64,000 bases of DNA from Salipiger marinus (lineage in GTDB: Bacteria; Pseudomonadota; Alphaproteobacteria; Rhodobacterales; Rhodobacteraceae). The notes beneath the pieces were generated by a model. That model did not search any database. It worked only from the letters and a program-made list of their open reading frames with translations, and had not been told where the DNA came from. Where the stretch lies: assembly GCF_900100085.1 (NCBI RefSeq), contig NZ_FNEJ01000001.1:62001-126000 (forward strand), in the 5' to 3' direction. The position numbers were made by a program, and so were the translations under genes. The number at the start of each line of letters is the position of its first letter. Within the stretch, counting starts at the first letter, position 1. This document shows positions 8,631 to 17,625 of the stretch, one piece after another.

Positions 8631-8962
8631 CCCCTTCTTCTTGGCGGAAATATCCCGGGGAGTGTGAGGGGCAGCGCCCCTCACCGGCCAGACCCCGCCA
8701 AAACCCGCAGTTTTCCCTTGAAAACACCCCCGCGCCGCGCCTATACGGCGCAGGTCCGCGTCCCCGTCCGGGGCTGCGGATTCGTTCGTTTCGTCCCCTG
8801 CCCTGCACCTTCGGCAGAGCGCCCGGCACGATCACGGACGCTGATACGGAAAATACGTTGTCCAACTCCGGCGGGCGCTGCGGCGGACCCGAACGAAGGC
8901 GCGGAGCTCTGGAACCTCGACACCTTCACGGGACAACCGTGAGCAGCTCAGGAGATGATCAG
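8631..8962 (+). other. trmD-rplS intergenic region / rplS leader
   Basis: These 332 bases hold a dispersed repeat (8634-8684) directly after trmD, then about 280 bases without a supported gene before rplS. The long untranslated stretch before a ribosomal gene suggests that rplS has its own promoter and leader, but I cannot point to convincing -35/-10 boxes. Confidence 0.45.
8634..8684 (+). repeat. Dispersed intergenic palindromic repeat, copy A (ATAT subtype)
   Basis: Starts CTTCTTCTTGGC, continues AAATATCCCGGGGAG and ends in a perfect 9-bp hairpin, GTGAGGGGC-AGC-GCCCCTCAC (8664-8684). It lies just after the trmD stop, so it may also act as a transcript end. It matches copies D and E in reverse complement. 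Confidence 0.8.
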
Positions 8963-9346
8963 ATGAATCTGATCGAACAGATCGAGGCGGAACAGATTGC
9001 CGCCCTCGGGAAGACCATTCCCGATTTCAAGCCGGGCGACACCGTGCGCGTCGGCTACAAGGTGACCGAAGGTACCCGCACCCGGGTGCAGGCCTATGAA
9101 GGCGTCTGCATCAGCCGCAAGAACGGCAAGGGCATCGCGGCCTCGTTCACCGTCCGCAAGATTTCCTTCGGCGAAGGCGTGGAACGGGTGTTCCCGCTCT
9201 ACTCCACCAACATCGACACGATCGAGGTGGTGCGCCGCGGCAAGGTCCGTCGCGCCAAGCTGTATTACCTGCGCGAGCGTCGCGGCAAATCCGCCCGTAT
9301 CGCCGAGCAGACCAATTACAAGCCGCTCGCCGGCGCCGGCGCATAA
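8963..9346 (+). CDS. rplS: 50S ribosomal protein L19
   Basis: Large-subunit protein L19 at the 30S-50S interface; 127 residues. [41 protein letters not shown] and [22 protein letters not shown] are diagnostic. The ATG at 8963 follows CAGGAGATG; a longer in-frame upstream reading frame has no L19 character. rpmE starts 12 bases after the stop. Confidence 0.97.
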   Translation: MNLIEQIEAEQIAALGKTIPDFKPGDTVRVGYKVTEGTRTRVQAYEGVCISRKNGKGIAASFTVRKISFGEGVERVFPLYSTNIDTIEVVRRGKVRRAKLYYLRERRGKSARIAEQTNYKPLAGAGA

Positions 9347-9357
9347 GGAGCCACGTC

Positions 9358-9579
9358 ATGAAAAAGGGCATTCACCCCGATTATCACGTCATCGACGTCA
9401 AGATGACCGACGGCACCGTCTTCCAGACCCGCAGCACCTGGGGCAAGGAAGGCGATTCGATGCAGCTGGACATCGATCCCAGCGTGCACCCGGCATGGAC
9501 CGGCGGCTCCTCGCGCCTGATGGATGCCGGTGGCCGCGTCACCAAGTTCAAGAAGAAATACGAAGGTCTGGGCTTCTGA
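9358..9579 (+). CDS. rpmE: 50S ribosomal protein L31
   Basis: A 73-residue L31: [42 protein letters not shown] and [11 protein letters not shown]. The zinc-binding cysteines found in the E. coli form are absent, as in many alphaproteobacterial L31 proteins. AAGGAG precedes the ATG. Two hairpins with T runs follow at once, closing the rplS-rpmE transcript. Confidence 0.96.
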   Translation: MKKGIHPDYHVIDVKMTDGTVFQTRSTWGKEGDSMQLDIDPSVHPAWTGGSSRLMDAGGRVTKFKKKYEGLGF

Positions 9580-9583
9580 TCCC

Positions 9584-9601
9584 ACGCGCTTCGCGTTTTT
9601 T
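9584..9601 (+). terminator. Intrinsic terminator after rpmE (first)
   Basis: Short stem ACGCG-CTT-CGCGT followed by TTTTTT, five bases after the rpmE stop. Confidence 0.75.
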
Positions 9602-9605
9602 GCAG

Positions 9606-9634
9606 ACGCCGCTCCTCCGGGGGCGGCGTTTTGC
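9606..9634 (+). terminator. Intrinsic terminator after rpmE (second)
   Basis: ACGCCGC at 9606-9612 pairs with GCGGCGT at 9623-9629 and is followed by TTTTGCTTTT. It is in tandem with the preceding hairpin. Confidence 0.75.
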
Positions 9635-9769
9635 TTTTGCGGGCATCGGTTTGCCTGACACAGCCGGGCGTCCTTGGACCAAGGATCCCCGTTCTGCCAG
9701 CAGCGTCAGATGGCGGACAGTGTCCCGCCTGCAGGCCATTTTCAGGAACATGCGTTTCCGGCTTCACAA

Positions 9770-9785
9770 ATTCCATAGAATGAAT
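9770..9785. promoter_or_regulatory. ATTC-N8-GAAT dyad upstream of sulP, SqrR/BigR-like operator
   Basis: ATTC (9770-9773), eight bases, GAAT (9782-9785), in an AT-rich patch 55 bases before the transporter ATG. ArsR-family persulfide sensors SqrR and BigR are described as binding ATTC-N8-GAAT. The match is seen directly; regulation by such a sensor is inferred. Confidence 0.4.
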
Positions 9786-9839
9786 ATATGAAGGAGGCAT
9801 CCCGGCAGGCCCCCCCTGCCGCAGCGCAGGAGTCTGACC

Positions 9840-11612
9840 ATGCCCCTCCCCCGCCTGTCCCGCGCCGGTCTGCGACGCGCGCTTCCCGTTCTGGACTGGG
9901 CAAGCCGCTACACCCGCGACACCGCCACCTCGGATCTGGTTGCGGCGCTGATCGTCACCATCATGCTGATCCCGCAATCGCTGGCCTATGCGCTGCTGGC
10001 GGGGCTGCCGCCCGAGATGGGGCTTTACGCGTCGATCCTGCCGCTGGTCGCCTATGCCATCTTCGGCACCTCGCGGGCGCTGGCGGTGGGGCCGGTGGCG
10101 GTGGTGTCGCTGATGACAGCCGCGGCCATCGGCGAACTGGGCCTGACCGATCCTGCGCAGATCGCGCTGGCGGCGGGCACGCTCGCCTTCCTGTCCGGGG
10201 CGATCCTGCTGGCCATGGGCGTGCTGAAACTGGGCTTTCTGGCCAATTTCCTCAGCCATCCGGTGATTGCGGGCTTCATCACCGCCTCGGGGATCCTGAT
10301 CGCCGCCTCGCAGCTCAAGCATATTCTGGGGGTCAGCGCCGAGGGCCATACCCTGCTGGAGACGCTGCTGGCGCTGGCGCGGGATCTGCCGCAGACCAAC
10401 CTGATCACGCTCGGGATCGGTGTGGCCTCCGTCGCCTTCCTGTTCTGGGTGCGCCGCGGGCTGAAGCCGCTGCTGCGCCGCATGGGGCTGGGCGCGCGGG
10501 CGGCGGACATTCTTGCCAAGGCCGGGCCGGTCGCCGCCGTGGCCGTGACCACGCTGGCGGTCTGGGGGCTTGGGCTGCACGACCGGGGCGTGGCCATCGT
10601 CGGCACCGTGCCCACGGGCCTGCCGCCGCTGACCCCGCCTTCCGCCGATCCCGCGCTCTGGCGCCAGCTGCTGCTGCCCGCGCTGCTGATCTCGGTCATC
10701 GGCTTTGTCGAATCGGTGTCGGTGGCACAGACGCTCGCCGCCAAGAAACGCCAGCGCATCGTGCCGGATCAGGAACTGACCGGGCTGGGCGCCTCCAACG
10801 TGGCGGCGGCGCTGACGGGGGGCTATCCGGTCACCGGCGGGTTCGCGCGGTCTGTGGTGAATTACGACGCGGGCGCGGAAACCCCCGCCGCTGGCGCCTT
10901 CACCGCCGTGGGCATCCTGCTGGCGGCGCTGCTGCTGACGCCGCTGCTGTATTTCCTGCCCAAGGCGACGCTGGCCGCCACGATCATCGTCGCGGTGCTG
11001 AGCCTTGTGGATTTCTCCATCCTCAAACGCAGCTGGACCTATTCGCGGCTGGATTTTGCCGCCGTGCTGGCCACCATCGTCACCACGCTGCTGGTCGGGG
11101 TGGAAATCGGCGTGTCCGCCGGGGTGGTGCTGTCGATCTTCCTGCATCTTTACAAGACCTCGAAACCGCATGTGGCCGAGGTGGGGCTGGTGCCCGGCAC
11201 CCATCACTTCCGCAACATCAAACGCCACAAGGTCGATACCCTGCCCGGCGTGCTGACGCTGCGCGTGGATGAAAGCCTGTATTTCGCCAATGCCCGGTTT
11301 CTGGAGGAGTATATCCTGAACCGCGTCGCCGAATGCCGCGACCTGCGCCATGTGGTGCTGATGTTTCCGGCGGTGAACGAGGTGGACATGAGCGCGCTGG
11401 AAACGCTGGAGGAGGTGAACCGCCGCCTGTCGGACATGCAGATCAGCCTGCACCTGACCGAGGTGAAGGGCCCGGTGATGGACCGGCTCAAGCGGTCGCA
11501 TTTCCTGCACGACCTGACGGGCCGCGTGTTCCTGTCGCAATATGACGCGTGGTGCGCGCTACAGCCGGGTGCGACCCCCGGGGCCAAGCAGGAAGGCCTC
11601 GCGGCCCAGTAG
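9840..11612 (+). CDS. SulP (SLC26) family anion transporter with STAS domain
   Basis: Inner-membrane transporter of 590 residues. The transmembrane core begins near residue 33 (SDLVAALIVTIMLIPQSLAYALLAGLPPEMGLYAS in family position) and spans to about 435 with the usual 12-14 helices; ALAVGPVAVVSLM and GFVESVSVAQTLAAKKRQ are SulP hallmarks. The C-terminal STAS domain (about 460-575) includes LPGVLTLRVDESLYFANA. Family substrates are sulfate, bicarbonate or other anions; which one is not decidable here. CAGGAG lies before the ATG. The last 54 bases overlap the convergent metallophosphatase gene. A candidate persulfide-sensor operator upstream would favour a sulfur-oxyanion role. Confidence 0.92.
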   Translation: MPLPRLSRAGLRRALPVLDWASRYTRDTATSDLVAALIVTIMLIPQSLAYALLAGLPPEMGLYASILPLVAYAIFGTSRALAVGPVAVVSLMTAAAIGELGLTDPAQIALAAGTLAFLSGAILLAMGVLKLGFLANFLSHPVIAGFITASGILIAASQLKHILGVSAEGHTLLETLLALARDLPQTNLITLGIGVASVAFLFWVRRGLKPLLRRMGLGARAADILAKAGPVAAVAVTTLAVWGLGLHDRGVAIVGTVPTGLPPLTPPSADPALWRQLLLPALLISVIGFVESVSVAQTLAAKKRQRIVPDQELTGLGASNVAAALTGGYPVTGGFARSVVNYDAGAETPAAGAFTAVGILLAALLLTPLLYFLPKATLAATIIVAVLSLVDFSILKRSWTYSRLDFAAVLATIVTTLLVGVEIGVSAGVVLSIFLHLYKTSKPHVAEVGLVPGTHHFRNIKRHKVDTLPGVLTLRVDESLYFANARFLEEYILNRVAECRDLRHVVLMFPAVNEVDMSALETLEEVNRRLSDMQISLHLTEVKGPVMDRLKRSHFLHDLTGRVFLSQYDAWCALQPGATPGAKQEGLAAQ

Positions 11613-12278
11613 CAGCGCGGGGAACAACGGGCGGCCATAGCCCGCCCCACCATCCAGATTGAGCCGGTTGGCGTAAAGCTGCGGGAAATCCAGCGCGGTA
11701 TGGCCATGCACCACCAGCCTGCCCCAGTCGTGCTCTGTCTCAAGGAACGGCTTGCGGATCCAGATCAGGTCATCTTCGGCCTGCGCGTCCAGCGGCACGC
11801 CCGGGCGCAGCCCGGCATGGACAAAGATCTGGTGATCCGCCTCGTGCAGGCGCGGCAGCGCCGCGATCCAGTCCAGATGCGCCTGCGGGATCGCCTCTGC
11901 CGCGTCGTCGCGGATGGCGGTCAGCGTGCGATGGTCACCCACATTCACCCCGTAAGAGGCCAGCGTCGCCCGCCCCCCCAGCGGCGGATCGGTCCAGAGC
12001 AGCGGTCGGGAGGTCTGCGGATCGTCGTAGAGCGGATTGTCCAGAAACCTCAGCACGTAGCGGTCGTGGTTGCCCATCAGGCAGGTCCATGGCCGCCCCT
12101 CCGCCTGCCCGCGCATCAGCGTGTCGATCACCGCGCGCGAGTCAGGGCCGCGATCCACGTAATCGCCCAGAAACACCACCGGCGCGTCGCTGTCGTCGTC
12201 GCGTTCGATCATTTCCAGCGCCTCGTGCAGGCGGTCGATCTGGCCGTGAATGTCGCCAATGGCAAAAATGGGAGTCAT
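11559..12278 (-). CDS. Serine/threonine-type metallophosphatase (calcineurin-like)
   Basis: A 239-residue calcineurin-fold phosphatase resembling bacterial PrpA/ApaH-like enzymes. All metal motifs are visible near the start: GDIHGQ (about 8-13), GDYVDRGPDSR (about 38-48) and GNHDRYVL (about 69-76), with later HAG (about 174) and VVHGHT (about 205). Substrate may be phosphoprotein or a dinucleotide polyphosphate. AAGGAATCC precedes the ATG. Its 3' end overlaps the end of the convergent sulP gene by 54 bases, so both reading frames are used there. Confidence 0.9.
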   Translation of the reverse strand: MTPIFAIGDIHGQIDRLHEALEMIERDDDSDAPVVFLGDYVDRGPDSRAVIDTLMRGQAEGRPWTCLMGNHDRYVLRFLDNPLYDDPQTSRPLLWTDPPLGGRATLASYGVNVGDHRTLTAIRDDAAEAIPQAHLDWIAALPRLHEADHQIFVHAGLRPGVPLDAQAEDDLIWIRKPFLETEHDWGRLVVHGHTALDFPQLYANRLNLDGGAGYGRPLFPALLLGREAFLLGPGGRTRL

Positions 12279-12342
12279 GCGGATTCCTTTCCGCCCTTAC
12301 TTGACTCGGCGGGACGGCAAGGGCAAGCCGCCTGCCGCCCAT

Positions 12343-12372
12343 AAAAAAGGGCGCCCCGAAAGGCGCCCCCTT
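12343..12372 (-). terminator. Intrinsic terminator after serA
   Basis: On the minus strand AAGGGGGCGCC pairs with GGCGCCCTT across a short loop, followed by TTTTTTAT. It lies just after the serA stop at 12391. Confidence 0.85.
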
Positions 12373-12390
12373 GGACATGCGGTCAGGCGC

Positions 12391-13986
12391 TCAGGCCACG
12401 TCGAATTCCAGCGGCTTGACCTGACGGAAAAGCCCGGTGTCGATCAGCGCCTTGACCACGGACGGATCCAGCGCCTCGTCCAGATAGGCGATGGCGATGG
12501 CCTCGCCGCCCTTGGCGGCCCGGCCCAGCGTGAAGTTCGCAAGGTTCACGCTGTGATCGCCCAGAAGCGAGCCGAGCTTGCCGATGATGCCCGGCACGTC
12601 GTTGTTGGTGGTGTACAGCATGTGGCTGCCCACCTCGGCGTCGATGTTGATGCCCTTGATCTGGATGAAGCGCGGCTTGCCGTCGCTGAACACGGTGCCC
12701 GCGATGGACCGCTCGCGCTCTTCGGTCACCACGGTGACCTTGATGTAGCCGTCAAAGGCGCCCGACTGTTCCTGATTGGTGGTCGAGATCTGGATGCCGC
12801 GCTCCTTGGCGATCACCGGGGCGGAGACCATGTTCACCTCGGGCGAGATGGTCTTCATGATGCCCGCGATCACCGAGCAGTTCAGCGCGGGCAGGTTCAT
12901 TTCCGCAACCGAGCCGTCATAAAGGATGTTGATGGCCTTGATCGGCTCTTCGGTCATCTGGCTGATGAAATTGCCCAGATGGCCCGCCAGCCGGATCCAC
13001 GGCCCCATGATCCGCGCCTCTTCGGCGGTGACGTTGGGCATGTTGAGCGCGTTGGTGACGGCCCCGGTCAGCAGGTAATCGGCCATCTGTTCGGCCACCT
13101 GCAGCGCCACGTTTTCCTGCGCTTCGGAGGTGGAGGCGCCCAGATGCGGGGTGCAGACCACGTTGGGCAGGTTGAACAGCGGGTTTTCCTTGGCCGGCTC
13201 TTCGGCGAAGACGTCAAAGCCCGCGCCCGCCACATGGCCGGATTTCAGCAGGTCGGCCAGCGCCTCCTCGTCCACCAGACCGCCCCGGGCGCAGTTGATG
13301 ATGCGCACGCCCTTCTTGGTCTTGGCCAGATTCTCGCGGCTCAGGATGTTGCGGGTGCCGTCGGTCAGCGGAACGTGCAGGGTGATGAAATCGGCGCGCT
13401 TCAGCAGCTCGTCCAGATCGACCTTTTCCACCTGCATGGTCTTGGCCTTCTCGTCCGACAGGAACGGGTCAAAGGCCACGACCTTCATCTTGAGCCCGCG
13501 GGCGCGGTCGCAGACGATGCCGCCGATATTGCCCGCGCCGATCACGCCCAGCGTCTTGCCGGTCAGTTCCACGCCCATGAAGGCGTTCTTTTCCCACTTG
13601 CCCGCATGGGTCGAGGCGCTGGCCTCGGGCAGCTGGCGGGCCACGGCGAACATCAGCGCGATGGCGTGTTCGGCGGTGGTGATCATGTTGCCGAAGGGCG
13701 TGTTCATGACGATCACGCCATGTTTGGACGCGGCTTCCTTGTCGACATTGTCGGTGCCGATGCCCGCGCGGCCCACCACCTTGAGGTTGGTGGCGCGTTC
13801 CAGAATGCTGGGCGTGACCTTGGTGGCCGACCGGATGGCAAGGCCGTCATACTGGCCGATGACCTCGGCCAGCGCGTCCTTGTCCTTGCCCAGCTCGGGG
13901 CGGAAATCCACCTCGATGCCGCGGTCGCGGAAGATCTGCACGGCGGCGTCGGACAGCTTGTCGGAAATGAGAACCTTGGGAGCCAT
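12391..13986 (-). CDS. serA: D-3-phosphoglycerate dehydrogenase
   Basis: First enzyme of serine synthesis; oxidises 3-phosphoglycerate with NAD. At 531 residues it is the long, type-1 form: catalytic/NAD domains (GVIGAGNIGGIVCDRA near 145, NCARGGLVDEEAL near 230, TPHLGAST near 280), an intervening domain (about 315-450) and a C-terminal ACT domain (about 455-530, MLYTTNNDVPGIIGKLGSLL), the usual site of serine feedback control. AAGGATC precedes the ATG. It follows serC on the same strand after 107 bases that contain a hairpin. Confidence 0.97.
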   Translation of the reverse strand: MAPKVLISDKLSDAAVQIFRDRGIEVDFRPELGKDKDALAEVIGQYDGLAIRSATKVTPSILERATNLKVVGRAGIGTDNVDKEAASKHGVIVMNTPFGNMITTAEHAIALMFAVARQLPEASASTHAGKWEKNAFMGVELTGKTLGVIGAGNIGGIVCDRARGLKMKVVAFDPFLSDEKAKTMQVEKVDLDELLKRADFITLHVPLTDGTRNILSRENLAKTKKGVRIINCARGGLVDEEALADLLKSGHVAGAGFDVFAEEPAKENPLFNLPNVVCTPHLGASTSEAQENVALQVAEQMADYLLTGAVTNALNMPNVTAEEARIMGPWIRLAGHLGNFISQMTEEPIKAINILYDGSVAEMNLPALNCSVIAGIMKTISPEVNMVSAPVIAKERGIQISTTNQEQSGAFDGYIKVTVVTEERERSIAGTVFSDGKPRFIQIKGINIDAEVGSHMLYTTNNDVPGIIGKLGSLLGDHSVNLANFTLGRAAKGGEAIAIAYLDEALDPSVVKALIDTGLFRQVKPLEFDVA

Positions 13987-14059
13987 GATGCGGGATCCTT
14001 TGATAACAGGGGAGGGGTCGGGCGGAACGCATCCACCCGGCGGCTCAGTCAGTCAGGAA

Positions 14060-14087
14060 AAAGGGAGGAGGCGGGGTTTCCCCCGCC
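14060..14087 (-). terminator. Hairpin between serC and serA
   Basis: GGCGGGG and CCCCGCC form a perfect 7-bp stem with a GAAA loop on the minus strand, 6 bases after the serC stop, followed by a pyrimidine run ending TTTTT. It may partly terminate the serC transcript or stabilise its 3' end; serA would then depend on read-through or its own promoter. Confidence 0.5.
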
Positions 14088-14093
14088 ACCGGG

Positions 14094-15248
<1,155 letters not shown>

Positions 15249-15330
15249 GTATCCTAACCTTACAGATAGTCGCCCTTCGTTGGGGAAGGGTGTCCCGCCG
15301 TGGGGGATACGCTGCCCCCTGCGGGCTGGC
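15249..15330 (-). ncRNA. Structured leader of serC, candidate serC RNA motif
   Basis: On the minus strand, GGGGG-N8-CCCCC (15302-15319) is followed by CCCTTC-N6-GAAGGG (15273-15290), then CTATCTGTAAGG and the start codon. A conserved serC leader RNA has been described upstream of serC-serA operons in alphaproteobacteria, and place and two-hairpin shape fit. I did not match its consensus base by base. Confidence 0.45.
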
Positions 15331-15426
15331 AAGCCGGATTCTGCGCGCGATGCGTCGCATTTGCGCAATCACCGCGCGGGCCTGACGCCGATCGGAAACT
15401 CCTGTGCCGGAACGCGGCGGCGCGGG

Positions 15427-16200
15427 TCAGTCGCGCCGGTCCATCCGTTCTTCGATGGCGCGCAGGCGGCGGATCACCTCGTCGCGGTAATCATCGGTGG
15501 CGGCGTTGCTTTCGGCCTGATGGGCGTCCTGCATGGAATTGACGATCAGACCCACCACAAGGTTGACCACCGCGAAGGTGGTCACAAGGATGAAGGGCAC
15601 AAAGAACATCCACGCCTCGGGATGCACCTCCATCACCGGGCGCACGATGCCCATGGACCAGCTTTCCAGCGTCATGATCTGGAACAGCGTATAGGCGGAA
15701 ATGCCCAGCGTGCCGAACCAGTCGGGAAAGCTGTCGCCAAAGAGCTTCGTCGCCATGACCGAGGCGATGTAGAAAATCACCCCCATCAGCAGGAACACCG
15801 AGGCCATGCCCGGCAGGGCCGACAGGAAACCTTCGACCACGCGGCGCAGCGTCGGCGCGATGGACACGACGCGCAGCAGACGCAGGATGCGCAGCGCCCG
15901 CAGCACCGCCAGCCCCTGCCCCGCAGGCACCAGCGACACGGCGACGATGACAAAATCGAAGATGTTCCAGCCGGAGCGGAAAAAGGCCCGGCCCCGCGCC
16001 ACGATCTTGGCGGCAAGCTCGACCACGAAGATGGCAAGGCACAGCAGATCCAGCGCAAGGATCAGCCCCCCCGCCGCCGCCATCGCCTGATCCGAGGTTT
16101 CAAGCCCAAGGATCACCGCGTTGAACAGGATCACCCCAAGGATCGTGTGACGCACAAGCGGGGTCTCAAGCTGGGCATCAAGGCGGGCACGAAAGGACAT
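15427..16200 (-). CDS. Voltage-gated sodium channel, BacNav family
   Basis: A single-domain six-helix cation channel of 257 residues, expected to work as a homotetramer in the inner membrane. The S4 voltage sensor is clear: LRALRILRLLRVV, with Arg at every third position (about 98-110). The pore has the selectivity filter TLESWSMGIVRPVM (about 176-189), the NavAb/NavSp type for sodium. S6 (VPFILVTTFAVVNLVVGLIV) leads to a charged C-terminal neck and coiled coil ending RRLRAIEERMDRRD. The ATG at 16200 follows CAGGAGC; a 21-residue upstream extension has no support. Possible roles are motility, pH or osmotic response. Confidence 0.93.
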   Translation of the reverse strand: MSFRARLDAQLETPLVRHTILGVILFNAVILGLETSDQAMAAAGGLILALDLLCLAIFVVELAAKIVARGRAFFRSGWNIFDFVIVAVSLVPAGQGLAVLRALRILRLLRVVSIAPTLRRVVEGFLSALPGMASVFLLMGVIFYIASVMATKLFGDSFPDWFGTLGISAYTLFQIMTLESWSMGIVRPVMEVHPEAWMFFVPFILVTTFAVVNLVVGLIVNSMQDAHQAESNAATDDYRDEVIRRLRAIEERMDRRD

Positions 16201-16309
16201 GGAAGCTCCTGTTGTTGCGCCGCCTATGTGGCGTGGCCCCTCCGGCGGCGCAAGGCGGACCACGCCCCGGCATCTTGATTTTCCTAGAAATCGGGCGCAG
16301 CTTTCGGGG

Positions 16310-16645
16310 ATGAACAGTCTTACCCCGCTTTCCGGTCCCGGGACCGAGGTCGTGGCCTTTCACCGGACCGAACTGGCCGTGATCCTGTCGCTTTACGGGC
16401 GCATGGTCGCCGCCGGGGAATGGCGGGATTACGGCATCTCCTCGCTGAAGGAGGTGGCGATCTTTTCGGTGTTCCGGCGCACGGCGGAATATCCGCTGTA
16501 TCGCATCGAAAAGCGCCCGAAGCTGCGCAGCCGTCAGGGAGAATATGCCGTGTTCGGCATGGAAGGTCAGGTGCTGAAACGCGGGCACGACCTGAAGACC
16601 GTGCTCCGCGTGCTGGAGCGCAAGCTGATCCGCCCGGTGGACTAG
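16310..16645 (+). CDS. DUF2794 domain-containing protein
   Basis: A 111-residue conserved alphaproteobacterial protein. The recognisable core is VVAFHRTELAVILSLYGRMVAAGEWRDY in family position, then FSVFRRTAEYPLYRIEKRPKL and a Lys/Arg-rich C-terminus (VLRVLERKLIRPVD). No catalytic motif is evident; it is a small, probably cytoplasmic protein of unknown function. ATG 16310 gives the usual family length; the longer reading frame from 16199 overlaps the channel gene's 5' region and is not family-like. Divergent from the channel gene. Confidence 0.82.
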   Translation: MNSLTPLSGPGTEVVAFHRTELAVILSLYGRMVAAGEWRDYGISSLKEVAIFSVFRRTAEYPLYRIEKRPKLRSRQGEYAVFGMEGQVLKRGHDLKTVLRVLERKLIRPVD

Positions 16646-16662
16646 CCCCCGGGCGGCGCGGT

Positions 16663-17625
16663 TCAGGCGGGCTGGGCCACCATGGCGCAGAGCAGTTCGA
16701 ACATGATCGTCACACCCAGAAACGCCGTGCCGCCGCTGCTGTCGAAGGGCGGCGAGACTTCGACCAGATCGGCGCCCGCGATGCTGACGCCGGTCAGTTC
16801 GCGCACCACCTGTAGCGCCTGATAGCTGTTCGGACCGCCGATTTCCGGCGTGCCGGTGCCGGGGGCGAAGGTCGGGTCGACAAAATCGATGTCATAGCTG
16901 ACATAGGTGGGCGCGCTGCCCACGATCTCGCGCGCCTCGGCCATCACGTCGGCCACGCCGCGGGCGTGGAATTCCTCGATCGGGATGATGCGGATGCCCA
17001 CGGCCTTGGCGAAATCCCGGTCCTCGCTGTCATACATCGGGCCACGGATGCCGATCTGCACCACGCGCTTCGGATCCAGCAGGCCTTCCTCCACCGCGCG
17101 GCGGAAGGGCGTGCCGTGGGTGAATTTGAACCCGCCGAAATAGCTGTCCCACAGGTCGGTATGGCTGTCGAAATGGATCATGCCCAAGGGTTTTGCCTTG
17201 CCCAGAGCCCGCAGCACCGGCAGCGAGACCAGATGATCGCCGCCCCCGGTCAGCGGCCGGATCCCCGCCGCCACCACCGTGTCGTAAAAGGCGGTGATCC
17301 GCTCCATGCTGTCCTGCAGGTCGGCGGGGTTCGGCCCCACATCGCCCAGATCGGCGCAGGCCGCAGCCTCGAACGGGCGGATGCCCGACACGGCATGCTG
17401 CGCGCGGATCATGGTGGAATAGTCACGCAACTGGCGCGGGCCATGGCGCGGGCCGGGGCGGTTGGTGGTGCCGCTGTCCCATGGCACGCCGACAAGCCCG
17501 ATCTCGACCTCGGAAAACCGGGCATGGTCGGGCTGCACCAGCGGCAGCCGCATGAAGGTGGGGATCCCCGCAAAGCGCGGCAGATCCATGCCGGAGACGG
17601 GGTGAAAGAAAGGATCGCTGGTCAT
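16663..17625 (-). CDS. speB: Agmatinase / ureohydrolase family protein
   Basis: Binuclear manganese ureohydrolase (320 residues), which cleaves a guanidino compound to urea and an amine. Metal-ligand motifs are all present: GGDHLVSLP (about 126), HFDSHTDLWD (about 149) and SYDIDFVDPTFAPGTGTPE (about 230). Agmatine to putrescine is the usual reaction, but guanidinobutyrate or guanidinopropionate hydrolases share these motifs. ATG 17625 was preferred over the TTG one codon earlier; GGAG lies 7 bases upstream. The start overlaps the NlpC/P60 stop (TGATG), so the two are translationally coupled. Confidence 0.88.
   Translation of the reverse strand: MTSDPFFHPVSGMDLPRFAGIPTFMRLPLVQPDHARFSEVEIGLVGVPWDSGTTNRPGPRHGPRQLRDYSTMIRAQHAVSGIRPFEAAACADLGDVGPNPADLQDSMERITAFYDTVVAAGIRPLTGGGDHLVSLPVLRALGKAKPLGMIHFDSHTDLWDSYFGGFKFTHGTPFRRAVEEGLLDPKRVVQIGIRGPMYDSEDRDFAKAVGIRIIPIEEFHARGVADVMAEAREIVGSAPTYVSYDIDFVDPTFAPGTGTPEIGGPNSYQALQVVRELTGVSIAGADLVEVSPPFDSSGGTAFLGVTIMFELLCAMVAQPA

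Noticed and set aside
9384-11540. Minus-strand 718-codon open frame across rpmE and sulP
   Set aside because: Covers two clear genes in antisense; extremely Gln/His/Gly/Arg-rich with no motifs.
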